Assembly (NCBI RefSeq): GCF_025780075.1
Contig: NZ_JAOXHM010000004.1
Location: forward strand, 62,001 to 126,000
Direction of reading: 5' to 3'
DNA from: Ureaplasma sp. ES3154-GEN
GTDB taxonomy: Bacteria; Bacillota_I; Bacilli_A; Mycoplasmatales; Mycoplasmoidaceae
DNA: 64,000 bases
The notes under the pieces were generated by a model that saw nothing but the letters and a program-made list of their open reading frames with translations, was not told where the DNA came from and searched no databases. Both the position numbers and the translations under genes were made by a program. Positions 44,101-55,822 of the stretch are shown one piece after another (position 1 is the first letter of the stretch; every line of letters begins with the position of its first letter).

Positions 44101-45505
44101 GGTTAAAATTATTATGTCCTTCTTTTGATAAGTATGCTTGTAATTCATCCAATGAGATACGTTTTTGTTGCATTGAATTTCGTTCACGTAATGTAAATGA
44201 AACAACATTATTGTTTTCATCAACACCATCGAAATCAATAGTTAAACAATAAACTGTTCCAATTGCATCTTGGCGTCGGTATCGTTTTCCAATAGAACCA
44301 GCTGTATCAAATGTTACTGAAAGATCTTGCTTTAATAAGTTTTGATAAATTTTTTGTGCAGGTTCCTTTAATTTGTTTGATAGCGGTAAAACTGCAATTT
44401 TGTAAGGTGCTAGATCATATGGTAAATCAAAAACAATTCGTTCATCACCTTCAATTAATTGTTCAGTTAGCAAATTATTGGTTGCTATTGCATAAAATAA
44501 GCGTTCAACCCCAACTGATGGCTCAATAACATGGGGAATAAATTTCTCCTTTGTATTTATATCCAAATAAGTTAGATCTTTTTTAGATAAATTCATGTGT
44601 TGGTTTAAGTCAAAATCACCACGGTAGGCAAGCCCATATAATTCTTGGAATCCAAATAAAAATTCATATTCAAAATCAATTGTTTTCTTCGCATAGTGAG
44701 CTAGTTCTTTTTGATTATGTTCATGTTTACGTAAGTGATGAGGGCTTAATCGGCATTCCTGGATTAGTCAGTTGTAAATTTTCTCTTCATAATCAGCAAA
44801 GGTAATATATGCTTGGTTGGGATGCAAGAAGTATTCAATTTCCATTTGCTCAAATTCACGAGTTCGGAAAATAAAATTTCCTGGGGTAATTTCATTACGG
44901 AAAGATTTTCCGATTTGAGCAACACCAAATGGTAAATGCAATCGCATTGCACGTTGAACATTCTTGAAATTTACAAAGATTCCCTGAGCAGTTTCTGGCC
45001 GTAAATAAACAATATTTTTATTATCATCAATTACACCCATATTTGTTTTGAACATTAAGTTAAAATAACGTACATCTGTTCAGTTATTTGCTTGACAATT
45101 AGTACATTTTACATTATATTCCTGCAGGGCTTTTTTGATTTCTTCGTTAGTTGACTTTTCATTGATTAACTCTTTTTGTGCAATTTGGTTAATCATCTTG
45201 TCTGCACGATAACGGGTTTGGCATTTTTTGCAATCAATTAATGGATCACTAAAATTATCTAAATGCCCACTCGCTTGTCACACCAGTGGATTGTTAATAA
45301 TTGCAGAATCAAGACCATAAACATCAGGGGTTTGACGCACAAAGTATTTTCATCATAAATTTTTAATATTATTTTTTAGTAAAACTCCTAGGGGCCCATA
45401 ATCCCATGCGTTTGCTAACCCATTGTAAATTTCTGAATTCGCAAACACAAATCCTGTTTGTTTAAGATGATTAACAAGATCATCCGCTTTTATAAATCGT
45501 TGCAT
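44093..45505 (-). CDS. glyS: Glycyl-tRNA synthetase (single chain)
   Basis: A 470-residue class II enzyme of the alpha2 (eukaryote/mollicute-like) type. [18 protein letters not shown] is near the start and a zinc-ribbon insertion has two CxxC pairs (CKKC, CTNC). [13 protein letters not shown] and SFRNEITP (motif 2) follow, then [15 protein letters not shown] (motif 3). The C-terminal anticodon-binding domain begins near [11 protein letters not shown] codons are Trp. AAGGAGG gives a strong start at 45505. It charges both glycine tRNAs found in this window. It lies between recO and dnaG on the minus strand, the gene order known from many Firmicutes. Confidence 0.96.
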
Positions 45506-45536
45506 AAATGCCTCCTTATATTAATAAATAGATTTT

Positions 45537-46253
45537 TTATTTTTTTAAATGGTCAATATAGGGGATATAAACCCCAAGCTTATTAAGTAATAAATGGTTA
45601 AGATATTTCATTAAATTAACTGCGTTTTTTTCTAGAATTGCTAAATTTTTATCAAAATCTTCTGCGTAAGCAAAGTAACGAAATAATTTGATTAAATCTT
45701 GTTGTAAAACAAATTGTGGTTCTCGTTCAAAACAATTTACACAAATTAATCCTAAGTGATTCTGATCAAAACTCACAATGCGTTTATTGTTGCGACAATG
45801 CACACAATCGTCAAAATGAAAAACTAAACCTTCTTGTTGAGCATATTTAACCATCAAATAAATAGTTAAGGCGTAGGGATCATAATCACTAATAATGTAA
45901 CTTAGGATTTTTTGATAAAAATTATATATGTTTTTACTTGTTGTATCGCTTAAGCTCACTAAATAGTTTAGGGCTAATAAAGCTAAGTTGTTATCATAAC
46001 GATAATCAATCCTATGGATTGCCACTACTTTTTTTAGTTTTCCCATTTTATTGACTTGTGTTGCATGAAAGAATTCAAACTCTAGGTAATTACCAAAAAA
46101 TAAACTGCGTGCATTTTTTGAAGTAATACGCTTAGTTCCTGGCGCATACATATGAAAGATGTTCCCGTGTTCATTTAAAAAAGTAAGAATTTCATCAAAG
46201 TAGTTATAATCAGACCTTTTGATTAAATAACCTCGTGTGACAACAAGTGCCAT
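45537..46253 (-). CDS. recO: DNA repair protein RecO
   Basis: A 238-residue RecO that helps load RecA during gap repair. The N-terminal OB-fold has RGYLIKRSDYNYFDEILTF and MYAPGTKRITSKN. The C-terminal helical part has a Cys4 zinc-type arrangement with CVHC and CVNC. No TGA codon is present. The ATG overlaps the era stop by one base (TAATG), so it is translated with era. RecU and the sigma-like gene elsewhere in the window also concern recombination. Confidence 0.92.
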   Translation of the reverse strand: MALVVTRGYLIKRSDYNYFDEILTFLNEHGNIFHMYAPGTKRITSKNARSLFFGNYLEFEFFHATQVNKMGKLKKVVAIHRIDYRYDNNLALLALNYLVSLSDTTSKNIYNFYQKILSYIISDYDPYALTIYLMVKYAQQEGLVFHFDDCVHCRNNKRIVSFDQNHLGLICVNCFEREPQFVLQQDLIKLFRYFAYAEDFDKNLAILEKNAVNLMKYLNHLLLNKLGVYIPYIDHLKK

Positions 46254-47161
46254 TATTTTTTATTTTTATAACCTAATGCCTTTAAAGTGGTAAAAGAATC
46301 GCGTCAGTTTTTTTCGACTTTTACAAACAAGTTTAGAGTGATTTCAGCATCGAAGATAGATTTAATTTTCTTAAGGCTACTTAAACGAATTTGTCGAATC
46401 TTACTTCCATCTTTTCCGATAACAATTCGTTTGTGTGATTCTTTTTCAACAATTAGATTAACTGCAAGTTTTCAAATACCAATTGTCTGATCGTAATTTT
46501 CTTGTTCGATTTGTACACCAATTCCGTGTGGAACTTCTTTATCTAACAAATTTAAACATTGTTCACGGATAATTTCACTAATCATAAATAAATCATCTTG
46601 TTGGTATTGTTGACCAAAGTATTCGTTAATTGGCGAATATGCAATATGTGATTTGATTAAGCTTAATAGTTTATCAATGTTGATTTGGTGCAACGCACTA
46701 ATTTGAATTTGATCAATAACATTAATCCTTTGTTTAACATTTTGGATACGTTCATCAATTATATGTTGGTTACTTGCAGTTTCGGCTTTATTCACAACTA
46801 AAATAATTTTTTTGTTACGTAAATTTAAGAGCAAATTAATGATTTCATCATCTTCATTACTCAATGGTCTTGACATATCATTAATAAAAAGGATGAACTC
46901 CGCCTTTTCATAAGCTTGTTTGATTTCCTGGTTTAAAAATTCATCAAGTTTATGACGGGGATCTAAATAACCTGGCGTGTCAGTGAACACGAATTTTGCT
47001 TCATCATCTTCATAGACAACGCTAATTGCGTTTCGTGTTGTTTGTGGTTTTGGCGTAACAATACTTGATCATGTTGATGTTAGTCGGTTCATTAACGACG
47101 ATTTTCCTACATTGGGTTTTCCGATAATTGCGATGTTTGCGTATTTAATTTGTTGTTGCAT
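46253..47161 (-). CDS. era: GTPase Era
   Basis: A 302-residue GTPase that binds the 3' end of 16S rRNA and couples ribosome assembly to growth. G1 is GKPNVGKS (14-21), G2 has the QTTRNA effector segment, G3 is DTPG, and G4 reads NKAE rather than the usual NKxD. The C-terminal KH domain contains VIGKDGSKIRQIR. TGA codons are Trp. The ATG overlaps the ybeY stop by one base and the stop overlaps recO by one base, giving a chain ybeY-era-recO. The Asp-to-Glu change in G4 may alter guanine specificity slightly. Confidence 0.95.
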
Positions 47162-47598
47162 TAGCGAGTTACTCCTAGCTTGTTTAATATTTCTTCCTGT
47201 AACCCAAACATAATTTTTTCGTCTTGGGGATTTAGGTGGTCATAACCTAAAATGTGTAATAAGCCATGCGTAACTAGAAAACACAATTCACGGGTTAATG
47301 AGTGTTCATAGGCATTCGCTTGACGAATAGCTTGCGGATAACAAACATAAATTTCCCCTAGAATTGGACTTGTGTGGTTTTGGTCGCTTTCTAAAGAAAC
47401 CACATCTGTAATTGCGTCTTTTTGGCGATAGTTAAAATTAATTTCTTTAATTTCTTCGTCATCAACAAAAAAGAGTTCAAATATTTTAGACTCTGGTATT
47501 TGCAAATGGTTTTGAATGGTTTCGATTAATTTTTCAAACAAACTCTCGTGGGTTGTTAAATCAAAATCTTTTGTTTGGTTATAGATGTTGTAAATCAT
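47161..47598 (-). CDS. ybeY: Endoribonuclease YbeY (rRNA maturation factor)
   Basis: A 145-residue zinc-dependent endoribonuclease acting in 16S rRNA 3' processing and ribosome quality control. The metal site HGLLHILGYDH lies near 112-122. NFNYRQKDAITDVVSLE and LGEIYVCYPQA are typical. No TGA codon is present. AAAAGGGGAG lies just before the ATG. It overlaps era by one base, and Era and YbeY are known to work in the same rRNA maturation step. Confidence 0.95.
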   Translation of the reverse strand: MIYNIYNQTKDFDLTTHESLFEKLIETIQNHLQIPESKIFELFFVDDEEIKEINFNYRQKDAITDVVSLESDQNHTSPILGEIYVCYPQAIRQANAYEHSLTRELCFLVTHGLLHILGYDHLNPQDEKIMFGLQEEILNKLGVTR

Positions 47599-47746
47599 AG
47601 CTCCCCTTTTAATGGTTTTGATGGCATAAGTTATCTATATAATTATAATAAACATTAATCTTAAATACAAAAAAGACACCGATTGCGATATGTTTATAAT
47701 ATAATTATGATTTATAGTGCATACAAAATTAAAAGGATTGATCGTT

Positions 47747-50716
47747 TTGAAAAACTCACAATTTGTCAACAAACCATTTAAGTGAAATAAAAAAGCATTG
47801 CTAATCAGCGGATTAACTACTGTTGTTGCAGGAAGTATTGCGGGAGTTGTCGCTAGTAGTGTGAGTTTAAAAAGCGATTTAAAAAGCACGAACGGACTGG
47901 ATCAAAAGTATGTTACTCATACTCAATGGTTAATTAGCGACAACGTTGATCATTTGCAAGTTCATAAAAGCAACATCGATCAATTATCAAAATTAGACTT
48001 TCATATTCTAAATACTAAAACACAAGTTGATGATGAAATCATCAACTACTTTTATGATTATAGTTTAAATAGCACACATAGTTATTTTGACTATGCGCAC
48101 TTAAGTGATCAAAATGAGCAAACAACTGCAAAATTAGCTCTGTTGAATGTGTTTAGTTTATCCAACCGTTTGGAGTTGCAAAATATTTCGGATTTATTAG
48201 GTGAAACAATTCACAAAACAACTAAATTAAATGATGAAACATTTGATGAAACTGGTGTTTTGGTTTTGAATAAAAACCCTCAAGCATTAGATCTAAAAAA
48301 CAATAATTTGAGTAATAATTTAGAATTAACTATTAATGTTAAAACCAAAGATAATGCTAATTTTAGCTTAAAGACTTTTGATGCTCAATATAAAAACGTT
48401 GTTGGTCAAGAAAATACAACTGAAACTCGTGATCAAGCTGTTTCAAATATTATTCAGGATAAAAAGAAACTAACTAAACCAGAAAACTTATGGTTGTTAT
48501 GGGCTAATCGTGATGGTTTAATTATGAAGTTAAACTCACTTGCTTTATTAGCGTATGCGCACCAACAAAAAGATGTATTGGATCAAAACACTTGAAATAT
48601 GGTGGACGCTCAATATAGCGCTTTAGATGCTAATTCAGAAGAAAAACAATATGTTGACTTTATTAGCAGCAGCAAAAAGCCGATTAATGATTTTTTAATT
48701 GACAAAAATACTATTAAGTATAATACCAAGGTTCAGGATGACCAATTATTAAATTTAATTCGTGCATTTTATTCATCAAGCTTTTATAAAAAGAACAGCA
48801 ATAACCAATTTAGTTTTAGTCAACCAACAACCGCTGATGATGTATTAAAAGAGCAAGAAATGTTTTATTCGTGAAACATAAAGGATTTATCATTGATTAG
48901 CCCTTATGTGTTAGCAATTGATTATTTGTCATTCTATCATTTCTTTAAAACTGATGAAAATAATGAGTTTAGTACTAAACAAATTATCTTGAGTCAACCA
49001 CAAAATAATCAAAGTAATAATTCATATTTTGCAAACTTAGTTAATTTCAAAAAATATTTCAATGATGCATATGTTTATAGTAATTTACTATCAGCTGATA
49101 ACAAAGATTTAATAAAACATCAATATGCACGTGTTTTTGTTGATTTTCTAAATCGTGCAAGCCATTTACAAGCAACATACACAAACAAGTTAATAGTCCA
49201 ATTGACAAATCAACAGAGTATTCTGATTGGTTTAAGTATAGTTATTCTGCTAATTGGTATTGTTATTAGCGTGCTGTATAAATTTGCAGGCGCATTAAAT
49301 GCTGTTTTAATGTTTTTATCTTACACCTTGTCACTAATATTTTTAGTGAAATTTAATATTGGTTTTAGTGCCGAAAGTTATGCTGCTTTATTTACTTTAA
49401 ATTTATTAAACCTGTTTGGTTTTATGCAAATTAACAAACAGTTAAAGCATTATTTACAACAAGGTTATTCATATAAAAATGCTTTTGTTAAAAGCTTAAA
49501 TGAGCACTGAATTAAATATTTCTATATGTATATGCTCGTTGTATTTGTTGGTTTAGTATTTATGTTCTTTAATGATCACACTAACCAAGCGTGGGGAACT
49601 AATATAATGATTATTACATTTGCAAGTGTACTGATTAATTATTTACTTAGTCTTGCAAGTGGGTATTTAGTAGCTTATCTAAATGAAGAACAACCACAAT
49701 ACCATTTATGAAAGAAATCTCTAACACATGCTCAAGAAATTAATCAACAGCATTTTGGAACCTTAGAGCTACCAGTAAACAAATCGGCTGTTAAGTTTGC
49801 ACAATGACTTCAAAATAAATGATTAGCAATTAGTTTAGCTGTTATTTTTATAATTATTTTTGTTGCTGGAATGCTTGTTTTAGGATTGCAAGTACGTGCA
49901 AATGATTGATTTAGTAACACTCGCTTAGTTGCTTATGTAGACCATTTTATACCGATAGAAACAATTAAGAGTTGAGACTATAATTCATTAGTCGACTATA
50001 CAATTTTGGAGAAAAAAACAGAATTAGTCTTTGACACAACTATTACAAGTTTTAGAAGTGATTGATATACACTAACGCAAAACTTTACATTGAGTTTTAG
50101 TCAACAAAACACTGCATTTTGAATTCAAAATGCAGCAATGAGTATTTATAGTTATTTAATTATTTTAGTAATTGCCTTATTCTGGGCTTTAATCTGATTA
50201 GGCCTAACATCAGTGCTGGTTATTTTTGTTAGTTTATTTACCTATATGTTTATAGGGGTAGCAGTTGTCTATTTAGCACAAATTCCGATTAATGAATATA
50301 GTTTATTAGGATTTAATTTATTCTTTATTTTGATGTTAATTTTTGTTTTCGTTTATTTATCACAAACAAAAACATATGTGAATAAAAAAAATTGATACAC
50401 AAAACATCAATTAAAAGCGATCTTTATTAGTCGAACAACCCATAATAGTCTTGCTTATACTATAATTTATAGTGTGGTTCTAATATCACTATTAATCTTG
50501 ATGTTCTTCTTGCCAACTGTTCTAATTATGATGAATCTGATTGTGTTTGTAGCCTTCGCAATTCTTTATTATCCAGTGATGATATTGATGCAAAAATTAA
50601 ATATTGTCACAGTGTTGATTGCCCAAAAAATTCGCCAAAAAACCCTACATACACATCACCAAACTGGTTATGATAAGTATGATGAACAAGAAATTTGAAA
50701 CATCAATAAGTTCTAG
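47747..50716 (+). CDS. secDF: Protein translocase subunit SecDF
   Basis: A 989-residue fused SecD-SecF protein that uses the proton gradient to aid Sec-dependent export. A first membrane helix (about 16-40) is followed by a large extracytoplasmic domain (about 45-480), then a cluster of helices starting with LIGLSIVILLIGIVISVLYKF. A second smaller outside domain and a last cluster of about five helices end the protein. Many TGA codons are Trp. I chose TTG at 47747, 6 bases after AAAAGGA. Sequence is far from model SecDF, and the call relies on topology and on position before apt, as in M. genitalium. Confidence 0.8.
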
Positions 50717-50728
50717 GAGTTTAAAAGT

Positions 50729-51250
50729 ATGGAAAAAATTGAATATGTAAAATCATTAATTAAAGATGTTCCTGATTTCCCAAAACAAGGAATTATTTTT
50801 AAGGACATTACCCCAATCTTTATGCAACCAAAAGCAATGAAAGATGTTGTTGATATGTTTGCTGATTATGCAAAAGATCTAAATGTTGATGTAATTGTGG
50901 GTGCTGAATCACGTGGATTCTTATTCGGCTTACCACTAGCTTTAAAAATGGATAAACCGTTTGTTTTAGTAAGAAAACCAAACAAATTACCACGTGAACA
51001 TTTTTCTGTGGATTATGACCTTGAATACGGTAGTTCAAGCGTGCAAATGCACAAAGATGCAATTCAACCTGGTCAACGTGTGTTAATTGTTGACGATTTA
51101 CTAGCAACCGGCGGAACTGTTGAAGCGATTGAAAAATTAGTCGGTTTAGCTGGTGGACAAGTTGTTGGCTCATTATATTTAATTGAATTAACATTTTTAG
51201 AAGGCTTCAAAAAACTATCTGCCCCCGTTTTCTCATTAATTAAATATTAA
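50729..51250 (+). CDS. apt: Adenine phosphoribosyltransferase
   Basis: A 173-residue enzyme that makes AMP from adenine and PRPP, the main adenine salvage step in organisms without purine synthesis. The PRPP loop VLIVDDLLATGGTVEA lies near 113-128, preceded by IVGAESRGFLFG and LVRKPNKLPRE. TAGGAG lies about 9 bases before the ATG and overlaps the secDF stop, so secDF and apt are cotranscribed. No TGA codon occurs. It ends at a clear terminator. Confidence 0.97.
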   Translation: MEKIEYVKSLIKDVPDFPKQGIIFKDITPIFMQPKAMKDVVDMFADYAKDLNVDVIVGAESRGFLFGLPLALKMDKPFVLVRKPNKLPREHFSVDYDLEYGSSSVQMHKDAIQPGQRVLIVDDLLATGGTVEAIEKLVGLAGGQVVGSLYLIELTFLEGFKKLSAPVFSLIKY

Positions 51251-51263
51251 GAACTATTTTGTC

Positions 51264-51296
51264 AAAAAACAGAATCAGTAATGATTCTGTTTTTTC
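51264..51296 (+). terminator. Terminator of secDF-apt
   Basis: AAAACAGAATCA and TGATTCTGTTTT enclose GTAA and lead into Ts. Confidence 0.92.
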
Positions 51297-51506
51297 TTAA
51301 TAAATATTTTATATTTTTGAATATCTCATCAAAAATAAATTTATATTAATTTACAATTAATAAAATAAAACATCTTGTAAATTACCTAAAAAACGGCTTC
51401 TTTAGGTTAATATTTTGTTTGATTGGTGTTTTCCTTGCTATAAATGTTATTTTTATCATATAATTATATACATTATTATAATTTTTTATAGAAATGTAGG
51501 TGAATT

Positions 51507-51677
51507 ATGTCAAGAGGAGTTAGCGTTGAAGGCGATTTGGAAAAAGCGTTAAAAAAATTTAAACGTATTTCAAATGAAACAAAAAAAGATTCTAAGCGTC
51601 ATGAATACCATTTAAGACCAGGCCTACGTAAAAAAGAAAAAATTAAAGAGGCAAATAAATACCGTTCTAAATACTAG
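51507..51677 (+). CDS. rpsU: 30S ribosomal protein S21
   Basis: A 56-residue basic protein with the S21 layout: SRGVSVEGDLEKALKKFKR, then a Lys/Arg-rich helix with HEYHLRPGLRKKEK. It was below the usual ORF length cut-off. GTAGGTG lies 7 bases before the ATG. A TATAAT box is found upstream near 51476, and a terminator follows its stop. It is a single-gene unit. Confidence 0.93.
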   Translation: MSRGVSVEGDLEKALKKFKRISNETKKDSKRHEYHLRPGLRKKEKIKEANKYRSKY

Positions 51678-51681
51678 AATT

Positions 51682-51719
51682 TCATTCAACTCTTGCCTAT
51701 GGTATGAGTTGAATTTTTT
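51682..51719 (+). terminator. Terminator of rpsU
   Basis: ATTCAACTC and GAGTTGAAT around a 13-base loop, followed by Ts. Confidence 0.85.
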
Positions 51720-51736
51720 ATTTTATAGGAGTTAAA

Positions 51737-53383
51737 ATGATTATTACAAAAATTAAAAAAATCATTGATCAAATACTATCTGAATCCGGATTAGAAAATC
51801 ATAATTATGTGATTGATAAAACTAGTAATATTGAACACGGTGATTTTTATACTAATGTTGCAATGACCCTTACAAAAATATGACGTAAGAAACCGGTTGA
51901 AATTGCTCAAGACTTAGTTGGCAAAATTGATCAAAATGTATTTAAGGATATCAGAGTTGTTAATCCCGGATTTATTAACTTTGTTCTGCAACCAAAAGAC
52001 AATCAAGAGTTATTAGAAACAATTAATGCAGAAACAAGAGATTTTCCGGTGTTTGCGCCCCAAGATAAAAAATACCTTGTTGAATATGTTTCTGCAAACC
52101 CAACCGGCTTATTGCATATTGGTCATGCTGCAAATGCTGTCTATGGTGATTTAATATGCGCTTTATTAAAGAAAAGTGGTTATGATGTTGCTAGTGAATA
52201 TTATGTTAACGATGCAGGAAACCAGGTTGATAAACTTGCAAGTAGTATATTAATTCGTTATTTACAAAATTTCAACAAACCATTTGATTTAGTTGAAGAT
52301 TCGTATCATGGGAATGAAATCAAAGAAGCCGCAAATGCATTACAACGACAAGTTAGCGATCAATTTGTAAATGTGCAAGTTGATACTGATTTTAATATTG
52401 TCGATCATAAAGTACGTGAGTACATCAAAGAGTTTGGAGTGCAATATTTTCTAAAAGAAATTAAGAACGATTTGAATTTAATGCACACAGTGATTGATAA
52501 TTACACATCTGAAAAAGCAATTCGTGCAACAGATTTAATTCCTACCACTCTAAACCAACTAGATGAATATACTTATAAACAAGGTGGTGCATTATGATTA
52601 AAAACAACTTTATTTAACGATGATAAAGATCGTGTTTTAATTAAATCTGACCAAGCGATGACTTATTTTTTGCCCGACATTGCATATCATTACTACAAAT
52701 ATTTAACATACAAGCCTGATGTGATGATTAATTTGTTTGGAACAGATCATTTAGGTTATATTACGCGCTTGAAAGCGGGTGTAAAATGTTTTGGATTTAA
52801 TCCTGATAATTTAATTGTTTTAACTTCACAAATTATGAAGTTAACAAAAAATAATGAGGAGTTTAAGTTATCTAAACGTTCAGGTCAATCCTTAACAATT
52901 CGGGATTTAATTAGTGTGATTGGGCCGAATGCACTTCGTTGGTTCTTGGGTTCATCATCAATGAATACCCACGTGGTTATTGATGTTGATGTAGCACTTG
53001 CAAAAGATAACAACAACCCGCTCTTTTATGTTCAATACGCTCATGCCCGTTGTTTTTCATTATTAAACAAAAACAAAGATCTAATACCTGCGATAGATGC
53101 GAATTTATTAACTAACGAGAAAGAACGTAATCTTTGCAATCAATTGCATTATTTCAGAAAAACAATTAGTATTGCAACCAATACATTTAGTATGCATAAA
53201 ATCGCAAACTATTTGTATGAGTTAGCTAATTTACTACATAACTATTATGCAAATGTAAAGATTATTGATCGTGACCAAATTCCTTTAACCCAAGCTCGAT
53301 TAGGGTTGATTAAAAGTGTAAAGCAAGTTTTATTTAATGGTTTGGCACTTTTAAAAATAACAGCTGATGATGAAATGTACTAA
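51737..53383 (+). CDS. argS: Arginyl-tRNA synthetase
   Basis: A 548-residue class I synthetase. The N-terminal Add1-like domain (about 1-105) precedes the HIGH motif in SANPTGLLHIGHAANAVYGD near 115-134. VNDAGNQVDKLASS follows, and the KMSKS counterpart is LSKRSGQSLTIRDL near 375-388. The C-terminal anticodon domain begins YVQYAHAR. Two TGA codons are Trp. TAGGAG lies 5 bases before the ATG. pgk follows after 5 bases, so the two are cotranscribed. Confidence 0.96.
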
Positions 53384-53388
53384 AATTT

Positions 53389-54657
53389 ATGTCTAATTAC
53401 CATAAAAAACAAGTTATTAGTGACATCGATGTCACTAATAAGACGGTTTTGCTACATCTTGATCTTGATGTACCAATCAAGAACAATAAAATTATTAATG
53501 ACCGCAAAATTAAAGCAGCGATGGCCAATATTTTTTACCTATTACGTAAAAATTGTAAAGTAATTATTATTTCTCATTTAGGTAAAATTAAAAGTTTAAA
53601 CGATAAAATAAGCAATAAATACAGTTTAAAAATTGTTTATGATGTTCTAGTTAAACGGTTAGCAAAAAATGCACACAATGTGTTATTTAGTTCTGAGAAT
53701 TATGGCGATGATGTTATTCGGCAAGTAAATGAACTTGAACATAAAGATGTTTTAGTCTTAGAAAATACAAAATACTGCGATATTGCTACTACGGGTGAAT
53801 ATGTTGGTTTTGAAACCCAATGTGATATGAATTTAGGGGCTTTTTGAGCATCACTTGCAGATATTTATGTTGAGGACGCGTTTTCGATTGTGCATAAAAA
53901 ATATGCATCAAATTATGGGATTGCCACTAACTCTAAAGAAAGTGCGATTGGGTTTTTAATTTCAAGTGAATTAAATCACTTGGATTTAGCTTTAGAAAAC
54001 CCTAAGCGTCCGTATTTAGCCTTAATTGGAGGGAATTATGTTGCTGATAAAATGGGAGCAATTGAAGTTCTTTGCGAACGCGCAGATAGGGTAGTTATCG
54101 GGGGCGCATTAGTTTTTAGTTTTTTATATGCTAAGGGTTATGATGTTGGTTTAAACTACGTAGAACGTGATTTGCTTGATGAAATTAGTGAACTACTTGA
54201 AGAGTATGAACACAAAATTTTATTGTGTTTTGATTTTTTGTGTAATAACGAAAAAGCAGATACCACACCGATTTATCTGAAAATTGATGAGGGAATCAAA
54301 GGGTTCTATGGATTAGATATCGGAAAGCGTTCATTAAGTTTAATTAAACGTGAAATTCGTAAAGCAAAAACTGTACTATGAAATGGTGCATTTGGAATGG
54401 TTGAAAACATTCAACACTATGCATCAGGCACTATTAGTATTTTAAAATCTATTGCTCGTAGATCCCAACATGGCTTATATAGTATTATTAGTGATAACCA
54501 AACTTCAACACTTGCAGAATACTTAGCTTTAGATGGTTATCTAAACTTTATTTCAATGGGTGGTTCTGCATCACTTGCTTATATTCAAGACACCGATTTG
54601 TATGGATTAGCAGGTATTAAAAACTATGTTCGTCATACCAACGAATTAGATGATTAA
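53389..54657 (+). CDS. pgk: Phosphoglycerate kinase-like protein with altered active site
   Basis: A 422-residue protein colinear with phosphoglycerate kinase: a Rossmann-like N-domain with SHLG, the YVEDAF segment, GGNYVADKMGAIE, DIGK, and VLWNGAFGMVE. However, the substrate-binding basic patch is changed throughout. The Arg before DFNVP is His (H23), the Asn of DFNVP is Asp (D27), and the Arg positions in DDTRI, SHLGR, ENVRF and AHR are Lys (K40, K66 and two others). GGAK is GGNY, and the nucleotide loop GGGDSA is missing (SDNQTS). It may be inactive as PGK or have another substrate. It follows argS by 5 bases and precedes an M42 peptidase by 20 bases. Confidence 0.85.
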
Positions 54658-54677
54658 GATGATAAGAGGAGAAAAAA

Positions 54678-55772
54678 ATGAAATTTCAAGATAAACAATT
54701 AATTAAAAATAAATGTAAGGCTTATATGTCAATATACGGGATGTCACGATTTGAAGAAAAAGTTGTTGACTATTTAAAAGCAAGTGTTGCCCAAACGGGT
54801 TTAACATATGAACGTGATGCTTTAGGATCAATTATTTACCACAAACCAACAACAGCACAAAACGCCCCTAAGGTTCTTATTGATGCTCATATGGACGAAG
54901 TTGGATATATTGTGAGTGAAATTACCGATAAAGGAATGCTAATGATTTCTGCAATGGGTGGTATTTGACCGAATGTAGTGATTGGTGCTCCTGTGAAAGT
55001 GATGATTAGCGAAAATGTTGTGTATAATGGTCTAATCGGACACACATCAATTCATATTCTAGAAGCTGATAAGCGTAAGGCCGCATACGATGCAAATGAT
55101 TTATATGTCGATGCTGGTTTTAAAAACAAACAAGAAGCAATTGATGCAGGTGTAAAAACTGGTACGCTTGTTTATTTAGCAAATATGGAAATGGATTTTG
55201 CTAATCCTGATTTTATTGTCGGAAAAGCTGTTGATAACCGTGTGAGTTGTGCAGTTGTTGACTTATTAATTAATGAACTAGCAAAAAAAGATCTAGCTGT
55301 TGATGCTTATTTCGCATTAACTGCCCAAGAAGAAGTGGGAACTCGAGGTGCTAAAACAACGGTTAGTTATGTGAACCCTGATGTAGCCATTATTTTAGAT
55401 ACAACAGCAAGTCATGATACATATAAAGCCATTTCTGGAACAACGCGTCTTGGTGATGGTATTGCATTTAGAATTAAAGATAGCGAAACTCTAGCTAATC
55501 CTCGTTTATTAACTTACTTTGAAGAATTAGCTGCAAACGCAAATATCCCTTGCTATCGTTATGTTGCGAAAGGTGGAGGAACCAATGCTGCAGAAATGCA
55601 ATATGCACCTAACGGGGGAGCGGTTATTTTAGGTTTATCAATTCCACAACGTTATTTACATGCTCCAATTGGAGTGGCTGATGTGAAAGACATCCAAGCA
55701 GCTTTTAACTTAATTTATGAATTTTTAACTAATTTTAATGATGAAAAAATGAGTGCAATTCGTTATAGTTAA
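54678..55772 (+). CDS. M42 family metallopeptidase (glutamyl/leucyl aminopeptidase type)
   Basis: A 364-residue cytosolic aminopeptidase of the M42 family, which forms large tetrahedral complexes that trim peptides. Metal-binding motifs are present in order: IDAHMDEVGYIV near 72-83, GKAVDNRVSC, LTAQEEVGTRGAKT, ILDTTAS and YLHAPIGVAD. The catalytic Glu is in QEEVG. One TGA is Trp. AGAGGAG lies about 6 bases before the ATG. It ends the argS-pgk-peptidase run with a strong terminator. Confidence 0.93.
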
Positions 55773-55790
55773 TTTTTAATTAGATAAAAC

Positions 55791-55822
55791 AAAACAACTA
55801 GTTTAACCTAGTTGTTTTTTGT
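55791..55822 (+). terminator. Terminator of the argS-pgk-M42 operon
   Basis: AAAACAACTAG and CTAGTTGTTTT around TTTAAC, followed by Ts. Confidence 0.92.

Noticed and set aside
51380-51412. Hairpin CCTAAA...TTTAGG upstream of rpsU, considered as a riboswitch or leader
   Set aside because: Only a 6-bp stem without a T-run or conserved core, and no ligand-type motif; too weak to call.
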